A stretch of DNA of 64,000 nt from Amycolatopsis xylanica (GCF_900107045.1 NZ_FNON01000004.1:682001-746000), one strand, 5' to 3'. Positions 1 to 7,877 are shown, numbered from the stretch's first letter. Notes: a model not told the origin generated them from the sequence alone. Numbers and translations are program-made.

Positions 1-38
1 AGTGCATGAAAACTCATGCACGAAACTTCGTGCACTAC
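1..38. repeat. Overlapping short inverted repeats at window start
   Basis: Two hairpins share an arm: GTGCATGA-aaac-TCATGCAC, then GCACGAA-ac-TTCGTGC. The word GTGCA(T/C)GAA is thus used three times in 38 bases. It may be the end of a terminator for a gene to the left. Apart from the promoter listed separately, I see nothing else between here and the first gene. Confidence 0.5.
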
Positions 39-144
39 CTCGCGAACGGTGGCCGGGATTCGCCTGATCAGCCGAGCAAGTCGGCCATTACGTGAAACTT
101 TTTCCCATTTGGCTTCACTCGCCGCTTATGGGAACGGTCAATCC

Positions 145-174
145 TTGACGGCTTTCTTAACTTGCCGGTAACTA
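145..174 (+). promoter_or_regulatory. Candidate sigma-70-type promoter of the first gene
   Basis: TTGACG at 145-150 and TAACTA at 169-174 are separated by 18 bases, about 50 bases before the ATG of the secreted protein. The fit to consensus is good for an actinomycete, but this is pattern recognition only. Confidence 0.4.
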
Positions 175-226
175 TCTAAACGCCGCGCGGCTTCTCACCA
201 TCTCCCCCCTCCCCTTTGGAGCTTCG

Positions 227-853
227 ATGAAGTCAGCTCTGCGCCGAACCCTGACCGCGGCCGCTCTGGCGGCCATCCCCGCTCTCGCGCTCACCACACC
301 CGCTTCCGCGGCCACGTCGATCAACTTCGACTGCCAGGCCAACGCGCCGATCGTCGGCCCGCAGAAGGCGAACTTCGCGCAGGACGCCACCGTCACCGCA
401 CCCGCGACGGTCGCGCCGGGCGCCAACCTCGACATCGTCATCGACCCGGCGCCCAACACGCTGCCGACCACGGTCGCCGGCTACAAGCTGAAGGAGGTCA
501 AGACCTTCGCGTTCAAGTTCCCGATCCCGGCGAACTCGACCTTCGTGAAGGCGACGCTCTCCGGCGGCTCCGGCCTCGGCTCGACCCCGCCGACCATCGC
601 GGTCTCGGGCGGCGTGGCGACGCTGAGCTTCCCCGGCCCGATCAAGGGCGGCGCGGCCTTCGAGCTGCCGACCGTCACCGCGACCTTGAAGGCGGGTGCG
701 TCCGGCACCATCCAGACCAAGATCGCGGGCACCAGCTACACCGACCCCGGCCTGACCTTCACCGCCGTGGTCAGCTCGTTCATCGACGTCTCGGCGCCGA
801 CGGCCTGCTTCCCGAACCCGAGCCCGGTCTTCACCACCACGACCATCGGCTGA
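227..853 (+). CDS. Secreted protein of unknown function (208 aa)
   Basis: The protein starts with a Sec-type signal peptide: basic MKSALRRT, a hydrophobic alanine/leucine core, and cleavage probable after ASA near residue 28. The rest is rich in Thr, Val, Pro and Gly with alternating hydrophobic residues, as in an extracellular all-beta fold. Two cysteines, near the start and near the end of the mature part (FDCQ and TACFP), could form a disulfide. It resembles the secreted beta-sandwich proteins common in Nocardia and Amycolatopsis, but I cannot assign a function. A GGAG ribosome binding site lies 8 bases before the ATG. The gene ends 5 bases before a large palindrome. Confidence 0.75.
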   Translation: MKSALRRTLTAAALAAIPALALTTPASAATSINFDCQANAPIVGPQKANFAQDATVTAPATVAPGANLDIVIDPAPNTLPTTVAGYKLKEVKTFAFKFPIPANSTFVKATLSGGSGLGSTPPTIAVSGGVATLSFPGPIKGGAAFELPTVTATLKAGASGTIQTKIAGTSYTDPGLTFTAVVSSFIDVSAPTACFPNPSPVFTTTTIG

Positions 854-858
854 CCCAC

Positions 859-911
859 CCGGGATAAAGCGGGCTTTACTCCGCGGCGGAGTAAAGCCCG
901 CTTTATCCCGG
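859..911. repeat. Family A intergenic palindrome, copy A1
   Basis: Perfect inverted repeat with 26-base arms (859-884 and 886-911) and a single central base. It contains the family word GGGATAAAGCGGGCTTTA. It lies directly after the stop codon of the secreted protein and probably acts as its terminator. Unlike copies A2-A4 it has no aaagca loop. Confidence 0.85.
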
Positions 912-928
912 AGCCTTAGGGTGTGGGC

Positions 929-1702
929 ATGGCTGACGAACTGGTGCACTACGAGGTGGCGAGTGGCATCGCCACGATCACGCTGGACTCCCCGCACAAC
1001 CGCAACGCGCTGTCCGCGCAGCTGCGCCGCGAGCTGAGCGAGAGCCTGGCCAAGGCCCGCGAGGACGACGCCGTGCGGGTGATCGTGCTGACCCACACCG
1101 GCCCGGTGTTCTGCGCGGGCATGGACCTCAAGGAGGCACGCGGGGCCGGCGCGGGCGACCAGGGCGTCAACGAGTTCCCGCAGATCCTCGACCAGCTCTG
1201 GACCAGCCCGAAGCCGGTCGTCGCCCGCCTCGCGGGCCCGGCGCGCGCGGGCGGCATCGGCATGATCGCCGCGACCGACATCGCGGTCGCGGTCAAGACG
1301 GCGACCTTCGCGTTCAGTGAGGTGCGCATCGGCGTGGTGCCCGCGATCATCTCGCTGACCGTGTTCCCCCGGCTGAACGCCCGCGCGGCACACGAGCTGT
1401 TCCTCACCGGCGACACCTTCGACGCCGAGCGCGCCGCCGCCATCGGCCTTATCAACTCGGCTGTCGACGCCGACGCGCTCGACGCCGAGGTCGAGCGCTA
1501 CGTCAAGGCGCTCACCCTGGGCGGGCCGAAGGCTTTGGCAACCACCAAGGAGCTTCTGAGCAAGCCTCGCCCGGCGACGCCGTCGGAAGGCTTCGAAGAA
1601 ATGCTCGCGCTGTCGACGCGCTTCTTCGCCAGCGAAGAGGGCCAGGAGGGCATCACGGCCTTCGCGCAGAAGCGCAAGCCCAACTGGGTTCCTCAGGACT
1701 GA
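929..1702 (+). CDS. Enoyl-CoA hydratase/isomerase family protein
   Basis: A 257-aa crotonase-fold protein. Family signs are the opening ATITLDSPHNRNALS, the oxyanion-hole region FCAGMDLKEA, and LAGPARAGGIGMIAATDIAVA followed by FAFSEVRIGVVPAIIS. Crotonases hydrate or isomerise acyl-CoA thioesters, usually in beta-oxidation or in degradation of branched-chain or aromatic acids; the substrate cannot be read here. In the second motif the usual hydratase glutamates are partly replaced (RIGVVPA), so it may be a specialised member. The ATG at 929 is preferred over an in-frame GTG six bases upstream because AGGGTG sits at good spacing. It stands alone between two palindromes. Confidence 0.85.
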   Translation: MADELVHYEVASGIATITLDSPHNRNALSAQLRRELSESLAKAREDDAVRVIVLTHTGPVFCAGMDLKEARGAGAGDQGVNEFPQILDQLWTSPKPVVARLAGPARAGGIGMIAATDIAVAVKTATFAFSEVRIGVVPAIISLTVFPRLNARAAHELFLTGDTFDAERAAAIGLINSAVDADALDAEVERYVKALTLGGPKALATTKELLSKPRPATPSEGFEEMLALSTRFFASEEGQEGITAFAQKRKPNWVPQD

Positions 1703-1703
1703 A

Positions 1704-1753
1704 GGGTCGTGAGTGTTTTGGCCGGTTAGAACCGGCCATACCACTCACGACCC
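1704..1753. repeat. Family B intergenic palindrome, copy B1
   Basis: Outer arms GGGTCGTGAGTG / CACTCACGACCC enclose a perfect inner stem GGCCGGTT-AG-AACCGGCC. It begins directly after the stop of the enoyl-CoA hydratase gene. It is one of five copies in this window and a likely terminator for the gene. Confidence 0.85.
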
Positions 1754-1932
1754 GCGCCTGGCATGGCTTTGGCTGGTGCGGCACGCGCGGTCACGCTCAG
1801 GTGACAAGGGCGGCCCTTGTCACCCAGAGCGTTGCAAGGGCGAGCCTTGTCACGTGCCAGAGGTGGCTGGGCGAGCGAGTGGAAGAACTTCCGCACCTGC
1901 AAGTGCCGGTCGGCTAGCGCCGTCCCCAACGC
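1754..1932. other. Non-coding spacer with a palindrome (1800-1824)
   Basis: There is no convincing gene here. GGTGACAAGGGC-G-GCCCTTGTCACC is a perfect 12-base inverted repeat. A degenerate second version (GCAAGGGCGAGCCTTGTCAC) follows about 10 bases later. This is probably terminator material for the convergent barstar gene or another dispersed repeat. Confidence 0.5.
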
Positions 1933-2292
1933 TCACGAGTCCGTGAGTACCACGGTCAGCCGCCGGTCGTCGGTCCGGTCGCCGCCGGGCGCGAGAGCCC
2001 GTTGGGCGTCCGAAAGGACACCGCGCACCGCGAGATACGCCTTCGGGTCGGTCTCCTTGAGACGGTCGGAGCCCGGCCAGATGAGCACGTGCTCCCCGGG
2101 CCGCAGCCACGACAGGTCGGTCAGCGAGTCGTAGAGCGCGTCGAGGTTGCGGCCGAAGTACTCCGGGAACGACAGCGCGGCCGCGATCGCGTCCATTGCC
2201 GAGAGCTTGTCGACGGCGCGCTCACCGTCGATGACGTGCGGGTGCGCGCCGCGGGCGCGGGCCTGGGCGACGGCCGTCTCGGTGGCGGTCAT
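1933..2292 (-). CDS. Barstar family ribonuclease inhibitor
   Basis: This 119-aa cytoplasmic protein (no signal peptide) has the barstar core: a nucleotide-free alpha/beta fold with FPEYFGRNLDALYDSLTDLSWL, where the aspartate/tryptophan segment normally plugs an RNase active site, then the HVLIWPG strand and a C-terminal TVVLTDS strand. Barstar proteins bind and inactivate extracellular RNases before export. Its ATG overlaps the stop of the RNase gene (ATGA), so both are made from one message, which fits an enzyme-immunity pair. Confidence 0.85.
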   Translation of the reverse strand: MTATETAVAQARARGAHPHVIDGERAVDKLSAMDAIAAALSFPEYFGRNLDALYDSLTDLSWLRPGEHVLIWPGSDRLKETDPKAYLAVRGVLSDAQRALAPGGDRTDDRRLTVVLTDS

Positions 2293-2738
2293 TTGGCCGG
2301 GTCCACGACGACGAAGGACGAGTAGTGGTCGCCCGTGTAGTAGAGCTCCTTCGACTGCCCGGTCACCAACCGCCTGGCGCCGCGGTCCGGGCTGCCAGGG
2401 GTCTTCACCGTGTACTCCTTGTAGTACCCGGAATCCTTGCGGGGCAGGATCTTCTCGCGGTTCTCGAACGGCACGCCGTCGTTGCGCGGGTACGGGAACG
2501 GGCCGTTGGCCTTGATGAGCTTCCAGGTGTCGCCCGCCTCGGACGGCAGCGTCGAGAGGCCCTTGACCGGCAGGCCGGAATCACTGCCCGGAAGCTTGCC
2601 CGAGGAAACGGCTTGAGAAGAGGACGGAGCGGGCTTCGCCGGCGCGTCATCGGAGATCTGGGTCTTGACCAGCCAGCCACCGAGCACCAGCACGATGAGG
2701 CCGATCAGCGCGGCGGTGATCCGCCTTCGGTTGAACAT
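2289..2738 (-). CDS. Secreted or membrane-anchored guanyl-specific ribonuclease (RNase Sa/barnase family)
   Basis: A 149-aa protein. Residues 7-25 form a hydrophobic signal or anchor segment, residues 30-50 a Pro/Ser-rich linker, and about 60-147 a microbial RNase domain. The RNase Sa landmarks are visible: YYKEYTV with the catalytic Glu108, RGARR with the phosphate-binding arginines around 119-123, and YTGDHYSSF with His138. The enzyme should cleave RNA after guanosine. No typical signal-peptidase site is obvious, so it may remain anchored with the catalytic domain outside. It is followed by the barstar-type inhibitor with a 4-base overlap, and preceded by a small membrane protein gene 11 bases away. 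Confidence 0.85.
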   Translation of the reverse strand: MFNRRRITAALIGLIVLVLGGWLVKTQISDDAPAKPAPSSSQAVSSGKLPGSDSGLPVKGLSTLPSEAGDTWKLIKANGPFPYPRNDGVPFENREKILPRKDSGYYKEYTVKTPGSPDRGARRLVTGQSKELYYTGDHYSSFVVVDPAK

Positions 2739-2749
2739 GGTGCGCCAGC

Positions 2750-2938
2750 TTAGGAGGAGCGGTCGCGGCCCGTGCCCAGCCACCCCGCCAGCGCGCCGAC
2801 GGCCTTGTCGATCAGCCAGGCCACCAGGAGGCACAGCGGGACGAGCACGGCCAGCACGAAGACGAACTGCAGCAGGAACGGCAGCTGCGCGAGCCACAGC
2901 TCGACGCCGTCCCACCAATCAGCCAGGCCGTTAAACAC
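2750..2938 (-). CDS. Small membrane protein upstream of the RNase
   Basis: A 62-aa protein starting from GTG (VFNGLADWWDGVELW). One long hydrophobic stretch (LPFLLQFVFVLAVLVPLCLLVAWLI, about residues 19-43) is followed by a short basic tail GTGRDRSS. I recall similar small proteins next to this RNase in Amycolatopsis relatives, but no function is known to me. Its position as first gene of the RNase-barstar unit suggests co-expression. Confidence 0.6.
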   Translation of the reverse strand: MFNGLADWWDGVELWLAQLPFLLQFVFVLAVLVPLCLLVAWLIDKAVGALAGWLGTGRDRSS

Positions 2939-2995
2939 AGCACAACGGTACCCGCGACGCTGCGCGGGCACTTGCCTGCCCGGTAGGTTGCAGGC

Positions 2996-3961
2996 ATGTT
3001 CGCCGTGTACGCCTCCGCGCCCAACGCCGAAAAGCCGCTCGAGTCGCTGGTCGTCGGCGAACGCCCCGACCCCGAGGTGCCCGAGGGCTGGGTCCGCGTG
3101 GCCGTCAAGGCCGCGAGCCTCAACATGCACGACCTGTGGACGCTGCGCGGGGTCGGCATCAAGCCGGAGCAGTTCCCGATGATCCTCGGCTGCGACGGCG
3201 CGGGCGTGCTCGACGACGGCACCGAGGTCGTGCTGCACGCCGTCGTCAACGCGCCGGGCTGGCAGGGCGACGACACCCTCGACCCGAAGCGCACCCTGCT
3301 GACCGAGAAGCACCAGGGCACCTTCGCCGACTACGTGATCGTGCCGAAGCGCAACGTCATCCCGAAGCCGGCGGGCCTGTCCTTCAGCGAGGCCGCCACG
3401 ATGGGCACGGCCTGGCTGACCGCGTACCGCATGCTGTTCGTGAAGTCGGGACTGCGACCGGGCCAGACGATGCTGGTCCAGGGCGCGTCCGGCGGCGTTT
3501 CGACGGCGCTGATCCAGCTCGGCCGCGCGGCCGGGTTCCGGGTCTGGGTCACCGGGCGCAGCGAGGAGAAGCGCGCGCTGGCCACCGGCCTCGGCGCGCA
3601 CCAGGCGTTCGAGTCCGGGGCGCGGCTGCCTGAGCGGGTCGACGCGGTGTTCGAGACGGTCGGCAAGGCGACGTGGTCGCACTCGGTGAAATCGCTCAAG
3701 CCGGGCGGCATCATCGTGGTCTCGGGGTCGACCAGCGGGCCCGACGCGCACGCCGAGCTGCAGCGCGTTTTCTTCCTTCAGCTGCGGATCGCAGGCTCCA
3801 CGATGGGCACCCGCGACGAGCTCGCCGACCTGCTCTCCTACGTCGACCTCAAGGGCATCAAGCCGCAGATCGGCCAGGAGCTGCCCTTCGAGCGTGCCGA
3901 AGAGGGCTTCAAGAGCATGTTCGAGGGCGACACAGCGGGCAAAATCGTGTTCACCAAGTGA
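2996..3961 (+). CDS. Medium-chain dehydrogenase/reductase, quinone-oxidoreductase type
   Basis: A 321-aa MDR protein. The N-terminal GroES-like half carries VRVAVKAASLNMHDLWTLRG and ILGCDGAGV. The Rossmann half carries the nucleotide-binding TMLVQGASGGVSTALIQLGRA, here with GASGGV in place of the usual GxGGVG/AGGVG, and GGIIVVSGSTSG. Zinc ligands of classical alcohol dehydrogenases are absent, which points to an NADPH-dependent enoyl or quinone reductase. The substrate is unknown. A DasR-type operator lies just after its stop codon and more likely serves the next gene. Confidence 0.8.
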   Translation: MFAVYASAPNAEKPLESLVVGERPDPEVPEGWVRVAVKAASLNMHDLWTLRGVGIKPEQFPMILGCDGAGVLDDGTEVVLHAVVNAPGWQGDDTLDPKRTLLTEKHQGTFADYVIVPKRNVIPKPAGLSFSEAATMGTAWLTAYRMLFVKSGLRPGQTMLVQGASGGVSTALIQLGRAAGFRVWVTGRSEEKRALATGLGAHQAFESGARLPERVDAVFETVGKATWSHSVKSLKPGGIIVVSGSTSGPDAHAELQRVFFLQLRIAGSTMGTRDELADLLSYVDLKGIKPQIGQELPFERAEEGFKSMFEGDTAGKIVFTK

Positions 3962-3967
3962 CCTTGA

Positions 3968-3983
3968 CTTGGTCTAGACCCCT
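3968..3983. promoter_or_regulatory. dre-like operator (putative DasR site) before the alpha/beta hydrolase gene
   Basis: CTTGGTCTAGACCCCT matches the DasR-responsive element consensus A(C/G)TGGTCTAGACCA(C/G)T at about 13 of 16 positions, including the whole GGTCTAGACC palindrome. DasR is the GntR regulator of N-acetylglucosamine and chitin use in Streptomyces and relatives. The site lies about 160 bases before the hydrolase ATG, farther than usual. Confidence 0.45.
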
Positions 3984-4130
3984 TCGTGATACGTCCGTGC
4001 CCCGTTAGGGGTACCCCTCATTTCCTCCGCAGGTCAGCAGCCAAAACCGCGTGACCAGCACATACGTATGTCTAAGATCGTTGTGACCTTTTCGTGACCT
4101 GTGATCTGCGCCCCAAAAGCAACATCCGAT

Positions 4131-4143
4131 GTCTAACCTAGAC
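4131..4143. promoter_or_regulatory. Short palindrome directly before the hydrolase start
   Basis: GTCTA-ACC-TAGAC ends two bases before the ATG. No Shine-Dalgarno sequence is visible, so the mRNA may be leaderless or nearly so, and the palindrome may lie over the start of transcription. Confidence 0.3.
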
Positions 4144-4145
4144 AC

Positions 4146-5195
4146 ATGACCGCAACACAGCGGCCGGCGCCGGCTTCACCGGCCGGCCAGACGAAAGTGA
4201 CCGACCCGACGTCCATCAGGGTGACGTACCGGCGTTTCGCCGGTGTGCGCACCCGTGTCCTCGAAGTCGGCCCACCGGCCGCCGACGGCGAAAGCGGGCG
4301 CACCACCCGCTTTCGACGCGGAGCAGCGCGGACGCCCAGCCGTCCGACCACTCCCCGTCTCGTGTTGTTCCACGGGTTCTGCGACAGCGCGGACACGTGG
4401 CGCCCCGTACTGACCGAACTCGCCAAGGCGGGCGTCCCGGCCATGGCGGTCGATCTCCCCGGCTTCGGCGAGGCCGATGAGCTGCGAGCCGGCGCCATGC
4501 TGCCGCAGCTCGACGCGTTCGCCGCCGCGGTGATCCGTGAGCAGTCCGTGCTCGGCCCGGTCGTCATCGCGGGCAACTCGCTCGGCGGCACGACCTGCCT
4601 GCGCGCCGCCCAGAACGACAAGCTCCCGATCGCGGGCGTCGTCTCGATCGCCGCGCCCGGTTTCGTCGACTCGTGGGTGGTCCGCGCGGTCGCCAAGTAC
4701 CCGATCCCGCTGCGGCTGTACTCGTCGCTGCCGCTGCCCGTGCCGTCGTTCCTGGTGAAGACCATCGCCGAGAACGTGGTGCCGCACTTCCTCTACGCCA
4801 ACGCGGGCTCCGCGGAGAAGGAGCACGTCAAGCGGTTCGTCGACCTGTTCCCCGACTACAAGGCCACCACCGTGCGCCTGGAGCAGGCCAGGCAGATGGT
4901 GACCGAGCTGGAGAACGCCTACCAGCTCGAGGCCATCTCGTCGCCGCTGCTGGTCGTGGTGTGCGGCAAGGACAAGCTGGTCAGCGCCGCCTCCGGGCGA
5001 CGGCTGCACGCGCTGGTCCCGCACAGCAGGCTCCTCGTCCGCCAGGACTGGGGTCACTGCCCCCAGCTGGACGACCCGGCCGAGATCGCCGAACTGCTGA
5101 CATACTTCGCCGCCGGCGTTACCCGTACGACCAAGTCCGAGCGCAAGCTGGTGGCCGTGTCGGACGTCGCCACCGCGCAGGAAGCGGTCGGCTGA
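4146..5195 (+). CDS. Alpha/beta hydrolase
   Basis: A 349-aa cytoplasmic alpha/beta hydrolase without a signal peptide. The oxyanion-hole strand LVLFHGFCDSADTW is followed by the nucleophile elbow GNSLGG (Ser145), an acid residue in VVCGKDKLV and the catalytic His in DWGHCPQLDD. It probably hydrolyses an ester or related bond; the substrate is unknown. Residues about 47-68 are a low-complexity Arg/Thr-rich insertion relative to the fold and coincide with a perfect inverted repeat in the DNA (4289-4315). A terminator follows the gene. Confidence 0.85.
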   Translation: MTATQRPAPASPAGQTKVTDPTSIRVTYRRFAGVRTRVLEVGPPAADGESGRTTRFRRGAARTPSRPTTPRLVLFHGFCDSADTWRPVLTELAKAGVPAMAVDLPGFGEADELRAGAMLPQLDAFAAAVIREQSVLGPVVIAGNSLGGTTCLRAAQNDKLPIAGVVSIAAPGFVDSWVVRAVAKYPIPLRLYSSLPLPVPSFLVKTIAENVVPHFLYANAGSAEKEHVKRFVDLFPDYKATTVRLEQARQMVTELENAYQLEAISSPLLVVVCGKDKLVSAASGRRLHALVPHSRLLVRQDWGHCPQLDDPAEIAELLTYFAAGVTRTTKSERKLVAVSDVATAQEAVG

Positions 5196-5214
5196 GTCAC
5201 CCCCCGTCCCACGC

Positions 5215-5249
5215 ACCCGGCGGCCCGATCATGGGCTGCCGGGTGTTTT
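5215..5249 (+). terminator. Rho-independent terminator
   Basis: CACCCGGCGGCCC-gatcat-GGGCTGCCGGGTG is followed by TTTT, between the two alpha/beta hydrolase genes. The stem has one mismatch. Confidence 0.75.
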
Positions 5250-5277
5250 CGTTCGCCGTCACGAAAGGGATCCACGC

Positions 5278-6342
5278 ATGATCGGCTGGAGAAAGCGCTT
5301 ACTTCTGGGCGTGCTGAGTGCCGTGCTGGGTTCGGCGCTGCTCGCGCCGCCTGCCGCGACCGCGGCGCCGCCGGCCTGTCAGGACTACTCGGTGCCCGTG
5401 CTGCTCGGGCTGCTGCCGCAGACCATGCACGGCAGCCTGTGCGCACCGCCGGGCGCGACGACCGTCCAGGTGCTGGTGCACGGCGGCACCTACAGCGGGT
5501 ACTACTGGGACTTCCCCCTCCAGCCGGAGGTCTACTCCTACCGCCGCGCAGCCAACGAACGCGGCTACGCCACGTTCACGATCGACCGGATCGGCTACGG
5601 CCAGAGCAGCCGCCCGCTGAGCACGCTGCTCACCGGTGTCGGCCACGCTTCGACCGTCCACCAGGTCATCCAGAAGCTGCGCGCGGGCCAGATCGGCGGC
5701 ACGCCGTTCGGCAAGGTGCTCCTGACCGGGCATTCGCTCGGCAGCGGGACTTCGATCCTCGAAGCGGCCACCTACCACGATGTCGACGGCGTGCTGCTCA
5801 CCGGCGTCACGCACCACTTGTCGGCCAGCGCGCTGCTCGAGGTCTTCACGTCAGGCGTCTACCCGGCCGCGCTGGACCCGAAGTTCGGGCTCGCGTACGA
5901 GGGCTACTACACAACCGTGCCTGGCAAGCGCCGCGACCTCTTCTACGGCCCGCACGACGACCCGGCCGTGATCGCACGCGACGAGCAGCTCAAGGAACCG
6001 GTCAGCCTGACCGAGGTCGCCGACCTCACCACGCTCGCGTTCACCGCGCCGGCTTCGCTGAACATCACCGCGCCGGTGCTGATCGCCAACGGCACCGACG
6101 ACGCGTTGTTCTGCCAGGGCCTGCTGGCTTCCGACTGCGCGTCCGCGGCGAACCTGAAGGCACAAGAAGCGCCCTACTACTCGCCAGCGGCCTGCCTGCG
6201 GACCTTCGTGCTGCCCGGATCCGGGCACAACATCGCGCTGACCCCGGACACCGCGCGGTTCCGGGCGGCGGCGCTGGACTGGGCCGACACGTTCGTCGGA
6301 ACGGACGCCGACAAGCGGCCATTGCCACCAGCAGCCTGCTGA
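5278..6342 (+). CDS. Secreted alpha/beta hydrolase
   Basis: A 354-aa protein with an N-terminal signal peptide (basic MIGWRKRLL, hydrophobic core, cleavage near ATAA-PP around residue 30). The mature part has the oxyanion-hole motif LVHGGTYSGYYWDF, the nucleophile elbow GHSLGSG with Ser153, NGTDDALFC carrying a probable acid, and a C-terminal SGHNIAL histidine. Several paired cysteines (ACQDY, LCAPP, FCQG, DCAS, ACLR, AAC) suggest disulfides in an exported enzyme. It is probably an esterase or lipase-like hydrolase of unknown substrate. It is separated from the previous hydrolase by a terminator, so it is transcribed on its own. Confidence 0.85.
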   Translation: MIGWRKRLLLGVLSAVLGSALLAPPAATAAPPACQDYSVPVLLGLLPQTMHGSLCAPPGATTVQVLVHGGTYSGYYWDFPLQPEVYSYRRAANERGYATFTIDRIGYGQSSRPLSTLLTGVGHASTVHQVIQKLRAGQIGGTPFGKVLLTGHSLGSGTSILEAATYHDVDGVLLTGVTHHLSASALLEVFTSGVYPAALDPKFGLAYEGYYTTVPGKRRDLFYGPHDDPAVIARDEQLKEPVSLTEVADLTTLAFTAPASLNITAPVLIANGTDDALFCQGLLASDCASAANLKAQEAPYYSPAACLRTFVLPGSGHNIALTPDTARFRAAALDWADTFVGTDADKRPLPPAAC

Positions 6343-6361
6343 GTTACTCACCCACTAGTAC

Positions 6362-6402
6362 GGTGCGCTGTTAGGTCCGAAACCCGGGCCTGACAGCGCA
6401 CC
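6362..6402 (+). terminator. Strong hairpin between hydrolase and permease genes
   Basis: GGTGCGCTGTTAGG pairs with CCTGACAGCGCACC around a 13-base loop. There is no U-tract. It is probably an actinobacterial terminator of the secreted hydrolase gene, but it could also be a leader hairpin of the permease gene, whose ATG is 24 bases away. Confidence 0.55.
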
Positions 6403-6425
6403 GAAGAAGTTGGGAGCCCACCGCC

Positions 6426-7844
6426 ATGACCTCCGGGGTTTTCCGGCGAAAGCCGATTGAACAGATCGAGGATTCCTCGGGTGAGGGCGGGCTGACCCGC
6501 ACACTCGGGCTGTGGCAGCTGACCGCCATCGGCGTCGGCGGCATCATCGGCGCGGGCATCTTCGCGCTGGCGGGCAGTGTCGCCGCCGGTGACAAGTCGG
6601 CTGGCATTCCCGGTGTCGGGCCCGCCGTGCTGATCTCGTTCCTGATCGCCGGTGTCGCGAGCGCGGCGGCGGCGTTCTCGTACGCCGAGTTCGCCGGGCT
6701 CATCCCCAAGGCGGGTTCGGCCTACACCTACGGATACGCCGTGCTCGGCGAGATCGTCGGCTGGTTCATCGGCTGGGACCTGCTGCTGGAGTACACCGCC
6801 ATCGTCGCGGTGGTCGCGATCGGCATCTCCGGCTATTTCAGCTTCCTGTTGCAGCAGCTCGGGCTCGACCTGCCGTCGTGGATGCTCGGCGCGCCGGGCA
6901 CCGGTGACGGGCACGTGGTCGACCTGTTCGCGGTCATCCTCTGCCTGCTGATCGCCTACCTGCTCAACCTCGGCATCCGCGCGGCCGCGCGGTTCGAGAC
7001 CGCGATGGTCATCCTCAAGGTCTTCATCGTGCTCGTGGTCGTGCTGGTCGGCTTCTTCTACATCAAGACCGGCAACTACTCGCCGTTCGCGCCCGCCGGG
7101 TTCGGCGGCGCGGTGACCGGCGCGGCGACCGTGTTCTTCGCGGTGTTCGGCTACGACGCGATGAGCACCGCCGCCGAGGAGTCCAAGGACGCGCAGCGGC
7201 ACATGCCCAAGGCGATCCTGTACTCGCTGGGCATCTCGATGGTGCTCTACGTGCTGGCCTGCCTGGTGCTGACCGGTATGCAGAACTACACCCTCATCGA
7301 CCCGAAGAGCGGCTTCTCGAGCGCGTTCAAGTCGGTCGGGCTGTCCGGGCTGGCCACGGTGATCGCGATCGGCGCGATCGTCGGCATCATGACCGTGCTG
7401 TTCACCTTCCTGATGGGCGCGACCCGCGTCGGCTACGCGATGAGCCGCGACGGCCTGCTGCCCAAGTGGTTCGGCAAGACGCACCCGACGCGTCACGTGC
7501 CGACCCGGTTCACCTGGATCCTCGGCGGCGCGGCCGCGGTGATCGCCGGGTTCCTGCCGATCGGCGAGGCGGCGGAGCTGACGAACATCGGCATCCTGCT
7601 CGCGTTCGTGGTCGTCTGCGTCGCGGTGATCGTGTTGCGCTACAAGCAGCCCGACCTGCCGCGCACGTTCAAGACGCCGGGCATGCCGGTGGTGCCGCTG
7701 ATCGGCATCGGCTTCTCGATCTGGCTGATCACCTACCTGCAGCCGGAGACCTGGCTGCGGTTCGCGGTCTGGTTCGTGATCGGCCTGGTGATCTACTTCG
7801 CTTACAGCAAGCGGAACTCGCTGCTGAACCGCTCAGCCGAGTAG
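6426..7844 (+). CDS. APC-superfamily amino acid permease
   Basis: A 472-aa integral membrane protein with about 12 predicted membrane helices. The first helix carries the substrate-binding GVGGIIGAGIFALAG signature of the amino acid-polyamine-organocation family. The ESKDAQRHMPKAI loop after helix 6 and SRDGLLPKWFGKTHPT before helix 9 are typical of the cationic amino acid transporter (CAT) subfamily. It should import amino acids by proton or substrate exchange; the specificity is not readable. The gene converges on the nitronate monooxygenase-type gene, with a family A palindrome between them. Confidence 0.9.
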   Translation: MTSGVFRRKPIEQIEDSSGEGGLTRTLGLWQLTAIGVGGIIGAGIFALAGSVAAGDKSAGIPGVGPAVLISFLIAGVASAAAAFSYAEFAGLIPKAGSAYTYGYAVLGEIVGWFIGWDLLLEYTAIVAVVAIGISGYFSFLLQQLGLDLPSWMLGAPGTGDGHVVDLFAVILCLLIAYLLNLGIRAAARFETAMVILKVFIVLVVVLVGFFYIKTGNYSPFAPAGFGGAVTGAATVFFAVFGYDAMSTAAEESKDAQRHMPKAILYSLGISMVLYVLACLVLTGMQNYTLIDPKSGFSSAFKSVGLSGLATVIAIGAIVGIMTVLFTFLMGATRVGYAMSRDGLLPKWFGKTHPTRHVPTRFTWILGGAAAVIAGFLPIGEAAELTNIGILLAFVVVCVAVIVLRYKQPDLPRTFKTPGMPVVPLIGIGFSIWLITYLQPETWLRFAVWFVIGLVIYFAYSKRNSLLNRSAE

Positions 7845-7877
7845 ACCGGACCAGCCGGGCGAACAGGTCTCCGACGG

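Noticed and set aside
233..1744. 503-codon open frame on the minus strand across two plus-strand genes
   Set aside because: It crosses two well-supported plus-strand genes and the palindromes A1 and B1. Its composition is Arg/Gly/Asp-rich shadow sequence without domains.
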